From the NCBI GenBank assembly GCA_910588255.1, contig CAJUOM010000010.1, positions 1-34,124 on the forward strand: DNA of 34,124 nt, written 5' to 3'. Shown piece after piece: positions 1-9,143 of the stretch. The notes below the pieces were generated by a model, which was not told the DNA's origin, did not search any database, and was given only the letters and a program-made list of their open reading frames with translations. The number at the start of each line of letters is the position of its first letter. The stretch's first letter is position 1. The DNA comes from an uncultured Alphaproteobacteria bacterium. Lineage in GTDB: Bacteria; Pseudomonadota; Alphaproteobacteria; RUG11792. Position numbers and translations under genes: made by a program.

Positions 1-2
1 AT

Positions 3-416
3 GATGTCTTCTCTTATACCTACGATGATGTAAATGATTGTTGGGTCAGACGTGCCCAATATCAAACTATAGCTCCAGGAGCTTTCAGTGTTGATGAGAT
101 CACTAGTGATCAGTCAACTTGGCGTATTTTAGATTTGGAAGGAACTTATGATTCTTCTAATGTTACTCACGCGGTTATGAAATATGATCATATACATTTT
201 TATACTCTAGATAATAAAGTTTTCAATTATAAATTTACTGCTTGGCAATTAGATGTGGGAGTCTACTTTGAAGGAGATAAAGAACATGGTCTTTGGATGA
301 AGAGTTCATCAGTTCAATCAGGTAGGGATTGGGAACAAGCATTTGTTGAAAAAGTTAAAATCAATCCATGGAAAACTTTAACTGATTATGGAGAAGAATA
401 TAGTTTCAATAGGTAA
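3..416 (+). CDS. 3' end of an unidentified protein (5' partial)
   Basis: The reading frame is open from base 3 to the TAA at 414-416, about 137 codons, so this is the C-terminal part of a gene that begins left of the window. An internal TTG at 135 would give a 93-aa protein, but the upstream codons (including DVFSYTYDDVNDCWVRRAQY) look coding, so that is unlikely to be the start. The sequence is rich in Tyr, Trp, Asp and Val with alternating polar and hydrophobic residues, which suggests a beta-rich soluble or extracytoplasmic domain. No membrane span or known motif is seen. It converges on tlc and shares a possible terminator with it. I do not recognise the family. Confidence 0.6.
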   Translation, partial: DVFSYTYDDVNDCWVRRAQYQTIAPGAFSVDEITSDQSTWRILDLEGTYDSSNVTHAVMKYDHIHFYTLDNKVFNYKFTAWQLDVGVYFEGDKEHGLWMKSSSVQSGRDWEQAFVEKVKINPWKTLTDYGEEYSFNR

Positions 417-433
417 TTAGAATTACTTCCTAA

Positions 434-463
434 CTTGAGTCTCACACTAAAGCGAGACTCAAG
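434..463. terminator. Perfect 10-bp hairpin between convergent genes
   Basis: CTTGAGTCTC (434-443) and GAGACTCAAG (454-463) are perfect inverted repeats around a 10-nt loop. The hairpin sits 17 bases after the upstream stop codon and 15 bases before the end of tlc on the other strand. That is the position expected of a shared bidirectional terminator. Neither side has a strong T run, so efficient intrinsic termination is not proven. Confidence 0.55.
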
Positions 464-478
464 AACTTATTATAAAAA

Positions 479-2020
479 TTACTTAGATTCGGAAGTTTTT
501 TCAGATGTTAAAGCTTCAAATTTCTTGCTTAATCCCATGACTGAAATAATCCAGAAAATAACAACTACCATAACGATTGTTCCAAGGATATCAACTAAGC
601 TAGAAAGTTTTACACCCCCGCCAACGATCATAAGAAGTGTTGATTGAATGAAAGCCCCACCTGATTTTCCGCCACGTCCAGCAAGGATTTCAACTGCTGC
701 CTGTCCTTTTACTTTTAATTCAGGATCCAATGGAATATATGCCATTTGCTTTGTGGAATCAAAAAGTGTATATTTTGTACCCTTGCTCAAGGCATTTTGT
801 ATAAATCCAATGAGGACAGCTAAGAAAAGAACAGAAAATCCCATAAATTGAGCATCTGAGCCAACATTATTTTTATACATTATAAAGCCATAAAATAGAG
901 AGCTAGTTATAAGCAAAATAACAGGAGTTATCATAGCGGCCACTTTCCATGAAAATTTACGGAAAACATTTTGAGCTGCAATAGCAGACAAAATTGTGAC
1001 ACATCCAGTTGTCAATGAGAGACGTCCCATCCATGCATTATAGTCATTTGTATCAGGGCAAAGTTCTTTCAATTGTCCTTTCCAAACAGCTTCAACTAAG
1101 TTGATTGAAACTCCATAAGCCAAAACTAAAACGGCAATCATGATCAAATAAGGCGAAGTTACAATGCATTTGAAACTTTCTGCAAATCCAAGTTTAGGTT
1201 TGCTTTTCTTTTTTGTTCCCTCTCCTGGAGTATATAACTTTGGATCAGTCAGAACATTTTTATTCATCCATCTATAAATTCCGAGAAGAAGAGCTCCAAA
1301 AGCTAAAACAGCAGCCATTTGATAAAAAAGGTTGGTTCCAAAAGAATCGCTTGTTGGATCAAGAGCTGCCGTACTCTTTGCTAAATTTGCACAAAAGATA
1401 ATAACGGATCCAGAGGCTAAAAGTCCAACATTTCCAATCATACCAAATAAAGCATAGAATCTCTTCGATTCTTTAACTTTTGTTATTTCATTAGCAAACT
1501 GCCAGAAAAGAGCTGACAATACAACACTTCCCCAAAGTTCTGCTAAGATATAGAACAAAGAGAAACTCCAGTTACCTATGACAGGAAATACCCAATGAAA
1601 TGTTGGATATGCAGCTTGAAGAGATAAGATAGTCTCTTCTGACATATGTAAAACATCTCTTAAAGGATATAAAACAAATCCAAAAGTAACAAAAAACGCC
1701 AAGAAAAATGTTACAATTACATAAAACAATTTTTCTCTATCAAATATATTCGCTAACTTCACAAATAAAATCATAAATATAATTGCAGAAGGCGTTACTC
1801 CATACAATTTTAAGAATCCTAATGTTTCAGCTCCTCCACAAACGGCTTTGCTGACCATTAATGTGTCTTTTAAGTCTCTGACAAGTGTATAAATAAAAAG
1901 TATACACAACATCATTAAACCCATTGGTAAGAATTTTTTCAATTCAAAATTATGAATTGGCCAAAGAATCTTTCGCCAACCTATAAATTCTTCAGGTGTT
2001 ACATTACCCTCTTTACTCAT
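479..2020 (-). CDS. tlc: ATP/ADP translocase (Tlc/NTT family)
   Basis: This inner-membrane nucleotide transporter is of the type used by rickettsiae and chlamydiae to exchange bacterial ADP for host ATP. The 513-aa length and a profile of about a dozen hydrophobic segments fit the family. The N-terminal block (about residues 18-56: LWPIHNFELKKFLPMG, then LVRDLKDTLMV) is the family signature. A further conserved-looking stretch, AELWGSVVLSALFWQFAN, lies near residue 160, followed by a charged loop and FYALFGMIGN. The ATG at 2020 is preceded by TAGGAG about 10 bases upstream. The gene stands alone, divergent from the hub-like gene at 2346. Family members may carry ATP/ADP or other nucleotides; the close match to the Tlc1-type N-terminus favours ATP/ADP, but specificity is inferred. 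Confidence 0.95.
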   Translation of the reverse strand: MSKEGNVTPEEFIGWRKILWPIHNFELKKFLPMGLMMLCILFIYTLVRDLKDTLMVSKAVCGGAETLGFLKLYGVTPSAIIFMILFVKLANIFDREKLFYVIVTFFLAFFVTFGFVLYPLRDVLHMSEETILSLQAAYPTFHWVFPVIGNWSFSLFYILAELWGSVVLSALFWQFANEITKVKESKRFYALFGMIGNVGLLASGSVIIFCANLAKSTAALDPTSDSFGTNLFYQMAAVLAFGALLLGIYRWMNKNVLTDPKLYTPGEGTKKKSKPKLGFAESFKCIVTSPYLIMIAVLVLAYGVSINLVEAVWKGQLKELCPDTNDYNAWMGRLSLTTGCVTILSAIAAQNVFRKFSWKVAAMITPVILLITSSLFYGFIMYKNNVGSDAQFMGFSVLFLAVLIGFIQNALSKGTKYTLFDSTKQMAYIPLDPELKVKGQAAVEILAGRGGKSGGAFIQSTLLMIVGGGVKLSSLVDILGTIVMVVVIFWIISVMGLSKKFEALTSEKTSESK

Positions 2021-2345
2021 AAATATTTTTCTCCTAAAAAAACTTTTATGATTAACAAAACAACTTTGTCAATCTTTATCAATAACTATACATTTCAGTA
2101 TATGAAAAATGTAAAAAATATTCAACTAAAAACTAGTACTATTTGTTTCATGTGATTTTTATATATTCCTTGAAAAATATCTAAAATTTTATGGGACTTT
2201 TTATTTTTTGACAAATTTTAAAATACTATGCAAAACTAAAAATATAGGGATCTGATCAATCCCTAAAAAAATCAGCTGAAAAAAGTAATTATAAATCAAT
2301 AATACGATTTTATTTAAAATGTAATTTTTACAGAAAGGATAAAAA
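2021..2345. promoter_or_regulatory. Divergent intergenic region with a 7-bp hairpin
   Basis: These 325 bases separate the divergent tlc and hub-like genes and must hold both promoters. A TTGACA hexamer on the plus strand occurs at 2208-2213, without a convincing -10 at 17-bp spacing. TAGGGAT (2245-2251) and ATCCCTA (2259-2265) form a hairpin with a 7-nt loop. Read on the minus strand it is followed by a T-rich stretch, but no minus-strand gene ends there, so it may be an operator, an attenuator or a leftover terminator. No coding sequence is evident. Confidence 0.4.
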
Positions 2346-3893
2346 ATGACAATAGAACTTAATTTCTTAACAAGTTATGGAGAAAAATTCCAGGCAAAAA
2401 CATTAAAACACATTCGAATAATTGAAGAAGAAGGAAAATTTCCAATAGCGGTATTAACGTTGGATAAATCAGAATATCGTTCAGCTTATGGTTTTGGGTA
2501 TTGCAGGCTTATACGCAATGGAAATCAGGTTTTCTTAGGAAGAATAACATCCCGAGTTATTGAATGTGATGAGTTCAAAGTGGATGTAGTTATTGAAATA
2601 AGTATAAAATCTCCACAACGAAAGGTTTTGAATGATACTATTTCGAAATTTAAAGAAGAAAATCCTGAGTTATTTACTGATCTCAAAGTGGAGGATTATA
2701 ATCTCAAAGGCGAGATTTTTGAGTCTGATATATTGGCGCCGGATAAGCCTATAGATATAGAAGATGAAATAGTTCCCCCTTTAAAAATAGAACAAAATAC
2801 AGAATCTCCGATTAGTGAAGTGGATTTAAAACTTAAGAGTTCCTGGATATCAAGAAGAGAAGGAAATATTGGAATTTCAACAAAAATTGATAATCGATTC
2901 AATATGGGAAAGGTAAATACCTTAACACCTAAAAAATTATTGGATTCATGGCCTCAATTTGGAGAAAAATTTTCAGGAAAAAGCAAAACGACAAAATATT
3001 ATGTTGGCCAATCTCGATTGCGAGAAGGCGAAGTTATTCCGTTTCCGGCCTTGAAATTAAGTCCTGAAATACCCGCGGTTAATTTAAATAAATATATTTT
3101 TGATAATAAATTATCCATAGCATGGGATTATGATCAATATATGACAGAAACAGGGACCCTGAAAATTAAGAATAATTTAATAAAAGATGGTGAAATTAAA
3201 CCGCTTTTAGGAACGTTGGAGCAATTAAGCTTGAATTTAGAACACTCAGAAAAACTAGAGAATAAAAAAGATCTTTATATAAATTTAAAAAACGTTCAAG
3301 AATATGTGTCAAATCCTTCAGAATTAAGCTTTTTCAGAAGTGAAAACGGGCAATTGATTTTGAATGAAATACTAAAATCCATAGTGAATTATATAATTCT
3401 TTCAATGCGTAATTTGGAAATTTCATTTGAGTGCATTGGTTCTGAGAAATTGAAGGATATAAGTTGCCGAAATTGGATAACTTTTAAAGGTGTTGATTAT
3501 AAAATTACGAAAATTATAAGGGAAATTGATAGTGAATCTGATAGGATTTTTATAACCGCAAGAGGTTTTGGATTTAATATTTTGAAAGAAAATAAATTCA
3601 GTCCAAATTTAAAGCTCGAAAAACTTGAAGATCCTGCCATATACGCAGAAGATATCATCGAAGATATAATTGTTCGAAATGATGCAAATCAACAATATGA
3701 CAAATTATTGACTTATATATCTTCGTTAAAAAAGGAAAATAAATTAAATTTGAATAATTATAAATCACTAATTTCGAAATTTTTGAATGAAAATCAAACT
3801 GAAATACAGATAATTACAAAACCATTAAAAACCCAACATTGTGAAACCCGAAATTTAGATTTGGGCGAAATCTCTGTGAATGGAATAAATTAA
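2346..3893 (+). CDS. Phage tail hub-like protein (late control D-like), tentative
   Basis: A 515-aa protein, mostly beta, without signal peptide or membrane span. Two parts recall baseplate hub proteins of the gpD/late-control-D type. The N-terminal domain (about 1-95) has the order 'field of strands, TLDKSEYRSAYGFGYCRLI, GNQVFLGRITSRVI'. The C-terminal domain (about 340-425) ends with a pattern like NWITFKGVDYKITKIIREID, then RIFITARGFGF, as in hub swirl domains. The middle (about 95-330) is charged and family-specific. The start is well set by AGAAAGGAT just before the ATG. It is followed by a CxxC protein gene (gap 14 bases) and a SleB hydrolase, an arrangement consistent with a tail-derived cassette. 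I see the fold pattern, not a sequence signature; an unrelated beta protein is possible. Confidence 0.45.
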   Translation: MTIELNFLTSYGEKFQAKTLKHIRIIEEEGKFPIAVLTLDKSEYRSAYGFGYCRLIRNGNQVFLGRITSRVIECDEFKVDVVIEISIKSPQRKVLNDTISKFKEENPELFTDLKVEDYNLKGEIFESDILAPDKPIDIEDEIVPPLKIEQNTESPISEVDLKLKSSWISRREGNIGISTKIDNRFNMGKVNTLTPKKLLDSWPQFGEKFSGKSKTTKYYVGQSRLREGEVIPFPALKLSPEIPAVNLNKYIFDNKLSIAWDYDQYMTETGTLKIKNNLIKDGEIKPLLGTLEQLSLNLEHSEKLENKKDLYINLKNVQEYVSNPSELSFFRSENGQLILNEILKSIVNYIILSMRNLEISFECIGSEKLKDISCRNWITFKGVDYKITKIIREIDSESDRIFITARGFGFNILKENKFSPNLKLEKLEDPAIYAEDIIEDIIVRNDANQQYDKLLTYISSLKKENKLNLNNYKSLISKFLNENQTEIQIITKPLKTQHCETRNLDLGEISVNGIN

Positions 3894-3907
3894 TAAAGGG
3901 GATGGTC

Positions 3908-4570
3908 ATGAAAAAATATATCAAAAAACCTCAAGCAAAACTTTTCTCTTCTCCTTTTGTCAATGGATTTACAGACATTGAAACGGAAAATTCAAATTTA
4001 ATCATAGGATCTAGTGAAGAAAATGAGGAGTTATTTGATGTGAGTTATCCTGAATATATCAAGATTATATGCGAAATTGATTATAAATCCGAATTTCCAG
4101 ATGTAACAATTTCTGCCGGATATAAAATAACAGGTGATGGAGAAAGTAAATTAATGAAATATAAGATCTATGATGGATCAGCCGTATCTATGGAAAGAAT
4201 TGTTTCAGAAATCTCAATAAAATTTTTTGATTTTTCAAATAATTATAATAACTCATCATGGAAAAATGATCTGCTTGCAGATCCTATTATATATCAAAAG
4301 GTATTCAGATTACAAAATGCATCAAGAAGAATCGATAACTTTTTAGACTCAAGTATGGATCAAAGCGGCATATTTCATACAAAAACTCACGCACATTATT
4401 TTGGTGGAAGCTATTTTAAAGGTATAAAATTATCTGATATTCAACCTTGTTTATTTTGTCTTGGAACAGGACTTCAAGGAAAAGAATATATAAAATTATT
4501 TTCAGCAAAAGAAGTTTTACAGAATAGTACAACAAGATTATCTCCAGAAATTGAAAGATCAGATTTATAA
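3908..4570 (+). CDS. Unidentified protein with a CxxC motif
   Basis: A 220-aa soluble protein. The ATG at 3908 is preferred over the one at 3902 because AAGGGG (3896-3901) lies 6 bases before 3908 but touches 3902. No signal peptide or membrane segment is seen. The last third holds the most distinctive block: HTKTHAHYFGGSYFKGIKL, then PCLFCLGTGLQG. The CxxC-x-GTG pattern with nearby histidines could bind a metal, but only one CxxC pair is present. It lies 14 bases after the hub-like gene and about 70 bases before the SleB hydrolase, so the three probably form one transcription unit. I do not recognise the family; a tail-assembly or chaperone role would be guesswork. Confidence 0.6.
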   Translation: MKKYIKKPQAKLFSSPFVNGFTDIETENSNLIIGSSEENEELFDVSYPEYIKIICEIDYKSEFPDVTISAGYKITGDGESKLMKYKIYDGSAVSMERIVSEISIKFFDFSNNYNNSSWKNDLLADPIIYQKVFRLQNASRRIDNFLDSSMDQSGIFHTKTHAHYFGGSYFKGIKLSDIQPCLFCLGTGLQGKEYIKLFSAKEVLQNSTTRLSPEIERSDL

Positions 4571-4641
4571 ATCATTTATAGCAACAAAAGAAACACTTTT
4601 ATCAAATGTGTTTGAAATTTTATTTAGAAAGAAATTTTAAA

Positions 4642-5049
4642 ATGGATAGAGATATAGAAATTATGGCAAAAACAATATATGGGGAAGCTCGTGGTGAATA
4701 CTGCAAGAAAGACGGAGGATTAAATGCATTGGCTGCAGTTGGGCATGTAATTATGAATCGTTCTTTTGAAAATGGACATTCTATAGAATCCGTATGTAAA
4801 AAACCACTGCAGTTCTCCTGTTGGAATAAAAACGATCCGAATCGTAAAGTTATAGAAAATGTTTCAATAGAAAATCCAATATACCGTATTTGCTATGTTA
4901 TTGCGAAAAGAATAATATGTAATGAACTTGAAGATATAACAAACGGAGCAAATCATTATTATAGCAAAACTATGAAAACTCCTCCCTATTGGGCTGAAAA
5001 TAAAGCTCCAATAGCAGAGATCGGTAGTCACATATTTTTCAAGATTTAG
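4642..5049 (+). CDS. Cell-wall hydrolase, SleB/Hydrolase_2 family
   Basis: A 135-aa protein matching the SleB-like peptidoglycan hydrolase (lytic transglycosylase-type) domain over nearly its whole length. The signature AKTIYGEARGE carries the presumed catalytic Glu15, followed by AVGHVIMNR, QFSCW and the C-terminal GANHYYS...PPYWA block. The start at 4642 places the domain right at the N-terminus and has AGAAAG upstream. An in-frame ATG at 4606 would add 12 residues without a good ribosome site. No signal peptide is visible, so export would need a holin-like route, a tail structure or lysis. Such enzymes occur as phage endolysins and as housekeeping or spore-type hydrolases; the hub-like gene two positions upstream favours a phage-derived origin. 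Confidence 0.85.
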   Translation: MDRDIEIMAKTIYGEARGEYCKKDGGLNALAAVGHVIMNRSFENGHSIESVCKKPLQFSCWNKNDPNRKVIENVSIENPIYRICYVIAKRIICNELEDITNGANHYYSKTMKTPPYWAENKAPIAEIGSHIFFKI

Positions 5050-5079
5050 AGAATAGCAATAGAGCGCGAGGTGAGTAAG

Positions 5080-5118
5080 ATAATATTATTGATACGTATA
5101 TAATATCAAGAATATTAT
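5080..5118. terminator. AT-rich hairpin between convergent sleB-like gene and atpD
   Basis: ATAATATTATTGATA (5080-5094) and TATCAAGAATATTAT (5104-5118) pair over 15 positions with one mismatch and a 9-nt loop. It lies between the ends of two convergent genes, which suggests a bidirectional terminator, although the stem is weak and no long T run follows. Confidence 0.4.
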
Positions 5119-5181
5119 GCTTCGTGTTCCACTGAAATATTTCAAATATTATAACCAACTTTTTAAGATAGTTATATTTCA

Positions 5182-6714
5182 TTAGTTTTCTTTAGACTTT
5201 TCATATGCTTCTAGAACATCATCAATCTTTCCTTTAAATGAAAACATAATTTCAGGAATATGATCAACTTCACCACTGACGATTGCTTTGAAGCCTTCTA
5301 TTGTATCCGACAATTCAACGAATACACCTTTCCTTCCCGTGAAGTTTTCGGCAGATTGGAATGGCTGTGATAAAAATTGTCTTATTTTTCTTGCTCTGCT
5401 TACGGTCAATTTGTCATCTTCGGATAATTCATCCATACCAATAATGGCAATTATATCCTGAAGAGACTTAAAAGTTTGTAGCACATATTGAGCATCTCTT
5501 GCGACTTTATAATGTTCTTCACCAATAATCGCGGGATCAAGCATTCGAGAAGTTGATTCTAAAGGATCGACAGCAGGGAAAATACCAAAAGATGAAATTT
5601 GACGGCTCAAAACAGTTGTTGCATCAAGGTGAATAAAAGAAGTTACAGCTGAAGGATCAGTCAAATCATCTGCGGGAACATAAATAGCTTGTATACTAGT
5701 TATTGAACCATTTACTGTTGATGTTATTCTTTCTTGCAAAGATCCCATTTCTGTTGCCAAAGTAGGCTGATAACCAACTGCAGAAGGAATTCTTCCAAGC
5801 AAAGTTGAAATTTCTGAACCAGCTTGTGTAAATCTGAATATATTATCAACAAAAAATAAAACATCTTTTCCTTCAGTGTCTCTAAAATATTCAGCCATTG
5901 TGAGTCCTGTCAAAGCTATTCTAGCTCTTGCCCCCGGAGATTCATTCATTTGCCCATAAACCAAAGCTGCTTTTGAACCTTCATCACCAGGACGCTTGTT
6001 TACACCTGAAGCTATCATTTCTTCAAAAAGATCCGTTCCTTCTCTTGTTCTTTCTCCAACGCCAGCAAAAACTGAAAAACCACCGTGTTTTTTTGCTATG
6101 TTATTAATTAATTCCATAATCAAAACGGTTTTTCCAACACCAGCACCTCCAAACAAACCTATTTTCCCTCCTTTAATATATGGCGTCAGAAGATCAATAA
6201 CTTTTATACCTGTAATTAATATTTCAGTATTGGTAGATTGTTCTGAAAATTCAGGAGAATCCCGATGAATAGGCAAATAAGTGTCTGTATTAATTGGACC
6301 TCCATGATCAATTGGATCTCCTGTTATATTTAAAACACGGCCTAAGGTCGCTCTTCCAACAGGAACTGTGATCGGAGCCCCTGTGTTAATAACTTCCATT
6401 CCTCGTGATATACCATCCGTTGAAGACATAGCAATACATCTGACACTACGTTCTCCAATGTGTTGCATAACTTCCAGTGTTATTTCTTTAAAATCTCCAA
6501 TTTCTTCAGAGTTTTTTATATTATCCAAATGAGGTTTTTCTATTTTATTTTCAAATATTTTTAATTTCAAAGCATGAGAAATAGCAGGCAATTCATCTTC
6601 GAAATGAACATCAACAACCGCCCCGATGACTTGTATCACAATCCCTGTATTTGATTTAGGTGTTTCTTTTTTTACTTTCTTGATTTGATCTTTTGCACTA
6701 ATAACTTTACGCAT
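5182..6714 (-). CDS. atpD: ATP synthase F1 subunit beta
   Basis: This is the catalytic beta subunit of the F1 sector. The Walker A motif GGAGVGKT is at residues 189-196, followed by the VFAGVGERTREG block with the catalytic Glu and by Walker B (DVLFFVDNIFRF, about 268-279). The YVPADDLTDPS and DATTVLSRQ signatures are also present. At 510 aa it is longer than the usual 460-480: there is a basic N-terminal extension of about 20 residues and an insertion near residues 55-75 in the beta-barrel domain. The ATG at 6714 has GAGG 6 bases upstream. It is the last gene of the minus-strand unit atpH-atpA-atpG-atpD. The epsilon gene atpC, which normally follows, is absent here. Confidence 0.98.
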   Translation of the reverse strand: MRKVISAKDQIKKVKKETPKSNTGIVIQVIGAVVDVHFEDELPAISHALKLKIFENKIEKPHLDNIKNSEEIGDFKEITLEVMQHIGERSVRCIAMSSTDGISRGMEVINTGAPITVPVGRATLGRVLNITGDPIDHGGPINTDTYLPIHRDSPEFSEQSTNTEILITGIKVIDLLTPYIKGGKIGLFGGAGVGKTVLIMELINNIAKKHGGFSVFAGVGERTREGTDLFEEMIASGVNKRPGDEGSKAALVYGQMNESPGARARIALTGLTMAEYFRDTEGKDVLFFVDNIFRFTQAGSEISTLLGRIPSAVGYQPTLATEMGSLQERITSTVNGSITSIQAIYVPADDLTDPSAVTSFIHLDATTVLSRQISSFGIFPAVDPLESTSRMLDPAIIGEEHYKVARDAQYVLQTFKSLQDIIAIIGMDELSEDDKLTVSRARKIRQFLSQPFQSAENFTGRKGVFVELSDTIEGFKAIVSGEVDHIPEIMFSFKGKIDDVLEAYEKSKEN

Positions 6715-6729
6715 TTTTACCTCATTATT

Positions 6730-7581
6730 TTACTGTACACATTCTATACTCGAGACTATCTCTGTTAATTCCTGAGTAATACGAGCTTGTCGAACTCTAT
6801 TATATAAAACATTAAGTCTTTCAAACATATCATTGGCATTTCGAACAGAATTATCCATAGCCATAACTCTCGCAGATAATTCAGATATCAAATGTTCAGT
6901 GACTATTCCCTTGAAAAGTTTTGTCAAATACATTTGGAAAACGGCATCAATAAAATCTAAACGAGAACCTTCAATGGAAGTATATTGCTCTTTTGTGATA
7001 TCTTTATCCATATTTATAGGAAATATTTTCAAATTTCGAGCTTTTTGAATCAAAACATTTTTAAATTCCCCACTAATAACATAAACTTCATTTATATTAT
7101 AATCGTGGATATATTTAAAAGTTAACTTAGTCAATAAAGATGAAAAAGTATCAATATCATACCTAGATGTTAAATCTCGAGATATGCCTAAACCAATCGT
7201 TTTAGTTGTGATATTATTAGCCTTTTTCCCAAAAACTTCAATATAAGCATCAGGATTAGATTTTATAACTTCCTCGGCCTTATCAATGATCCCTTGACTA
7301 AATGCACCACAAAAACCTTGATCCATAGAAAGAACAATGATCAAAGTTTCTCCGTTATTTCTATAAAACCAAGAATCCTCATCAAACTCTTGTTTAAACA
7401 CGATTTCCTGAACAGCTCTTGAAAACATATCAAACAAAATATCAGAACACTCTTTTGCGTATTTATTAGTGTTATTTATCTTAGTCAATTTGACAGTAGA
7501 TACCATCTTCATAGCACTAGTAGCTTTTATAATACTATCAACTGTCCGTATTCTGTCTTTTATTGCTTTCAAGTTTTCCAT
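6730..7581 (-). CDS. atpG: ATP synthase F1 subunit gamma
   Basis: The central-stalk gamma subunit, 283 aa. The N-terminal helix (LKAIKDRIRTVDSIIKATSAMKMVS) and the C-terminal helix (SVRNANDMFERLNVLYNRVR, then ITQELTEI) are the conserved coiled-coil ends that rotate inside the alpha3-beta3 ring. The start is the ATG at 7581, which overlaps the atpA stop by one base (TGATG) and implies translational coupling; a TTG one codon upstream is less likely. It lies between atpA and atpD as in most bacteria. Confidence 0.97.
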   Translation of the reverse strand: MENLKAIKDRIRTVDSIIKATSAMKMVSTVKLTKINNTNKYAKECSDILFDMFSRAVQEIVFKQEFDEDSWFYRNNGETLIIVLSMDQGFCGAFSQGIIDKAEEVIKSNPDAYIEVFGKKANNITTKTIGLGISRDLTSRYDIDTFSSLLTKLTFKYIHDYNINEVYVISGEFKNVLIQKARNLKIFPINMDKDITKEQYTSIEGSRLDFIDAVFQMYLTKLFKGIVTEHLISELSARVMAMDNSVRNANDMFERLNVLYNRVRQARITQELTEIVSSIECVQ

Positions 7582-9143
7582 CAATTAGAGTTCCTGTTTA
7601 AAACTTTCCAATCATTTTTAAATTTAGCCAAAAAAGCATCCAGATTTTTCTTTGTTTCATCTGTTAAAATATTAGTTTCATCAATATTTTTCAAAATCTT
7701 GCCTTCAATATTAATAGATTTTAATAGATCAGTTTCGAATTTTTTAACTGATTTTAAATCCACATCCTTCAAATATGAATTCATGATGGCATATAAAACA
7801 ACAACATGTTCCGAATTTTTCAAATTACAGTACTGTGGTTGTTTTAGAATCTCCATGATTTTTTCTCCGTTATCCAACATGGCTTTTGTGGAACTATCTA
7901 AATCACTACTAAATTGAGCAAACGCTGATAATTCATTATATTGAGCCATTTCGATTTTTATATTTCCGGAAACTGATTTCATCGCTTTTGTTTGCGCTGC
8001 AGATCCAACCCTGCTAACAGAAACACCAATATTTATTGCAGGACGAATACCCTTATAAAACAAATCAGATTCCAAGAAAAGCTGTCCATCAGTAATTGAA
8101 ATAATGTTAGTTGGGATATATGCAGCAACATCTCCAGCTTGAGTTTCAACAATTGGAAGTGCAGTCAATGAACCGCCCCCTTTTTCTTTTGATAACTTAG
8201 CAGCACGTTCAAGCAATCTTGAGTGCAAATAAAATATATCTCCAGGGAAAGCTTCACGTCCCGGAGGCCTTCTCAAAAGTAAAGAAATTTGCCTATAAGC
8301 AACTGCATGTTTTGATAAGTCATCATAAACAATAAGTGCATGCATTCCGTGATCTCTGAAATATTCGCCCATAGCACAAGCTGTATATGGTGCTAAATAT
8401 TGCATAGATGCTGGATCAGAAGCAGTTGCTGCAACTACTATTGAATAATCCATAGCTCCATGATCTTGGAGAGTTTTTACAATTCTAGCAACTGAGGATC
8501 TCTTCTGTCCTATTGCAACATAGATACAATAAACTTTTTCCTTTTTTGATACTTTATCATTATATTGTTTTTGGTTAATAATCGCATCAAGAGCTATTGC
8601 TGTTTTTCCTGTTTGCCTGTCTCCTATGATAAGTTCTCGTTGTCCCCTTCCTATTGGAAACAAAGCATCTACAATTCTGATTCCTGTCAAAAGTGGTTCA
8701 TTAATAGTTTGCCGTTCAATAATTCCTGGAGCAGGATTTTCCATATTATATTTTTCAACATTATTGATAGGCTCATCTGAATCTATTGGATTTCCAAGAG
8801 CATCAACAACCCGTCCTAATATTCCTGTTCCGACATTAACATCAACTATATGATATGTTCTTTTAACTAAATCCTTTTCTTTGACTTTTGAATCATTACC
8901 AACGATTATTACTCCAACGTTATCGGATTCCAAATTAGTAGCGATAGCTTTAATAACTACTCCTGTTTCAGAGGAAATAATATCCACCCATTCTCCTGAT
9001 TTTACATTTTCCAAACCGAATATACGTGCAATTCCATCCCCTACTGATAAGATATATCCCGTTTCCGAAACATCAACATGAGAAGAGAATTCAGAAATTT
9101 TCTCTTGAAGTATATTTGTTATCTCAACTGCTTTAATCTTCAT
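7581..9143 (-). CDS. atpA: ATP synthase F1 subunit alpha
   Basis: The alpha subunit, 520 aa, about the usual length. The nucleotide-binding Walker A is GDRQTGKT at residues 174-181. Family signatures such as YVAIGQKRSSVA, the Walker B region HALIVYDDLSKHAVAYRQ and the arginine-finger block VSRVGSAAQ are all intact. The ATG at 9143 has AGGAAA about 8 bases upstream and overlaps the end of atpH by 11 bases. The C-terminus overlaps the atpG start by one base, so these genes are tightly coupled. Confidence 0.98.
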   Translation of the reverse strand: MKIKAVEITNILQEKISEFSSHVDVSETGYILSVGDGIARIFGLENVKSGEWVDIISSETGVVIKAIATNLESDNVGVIIVGNDSKVKEKDLVKRTYHIVDVNVGTGILGRVVDALGNPIDSDEPINNVEKYNMENPAPGIIERQTINEPLLTGIRIVDALFPIGRGQRELIIGDRQTGKTAIALDAIINQKQYNDKVSKKEKVYCIYVAIGQKRSSVARIVKTLQDHGAMDYSIVVAATASDPASMQYLAPYTACAMGEYFRDHGMHALIVYDDLSKHAVAYRQISLLLRRPPGREAFPGDIFYLHSRLLERAAKLSKEKGGGSLTALPIVETQAGDVAAYIPTNIISITDGQLFLESDLFYKGIRPAINIGVSVSRVGSAAQTKAMKSVSGNIKIEMAQYNELSAFAQFSSDLDSSTKAMLDNGEKIMEILKQPQYCNLKNSEHVVVLYAIMNSYLKDVDLKSVKKFETDLLKSINIEGKILKNIDETNILTDETKKNLDAFLAKFKNDWKVLNRNSN

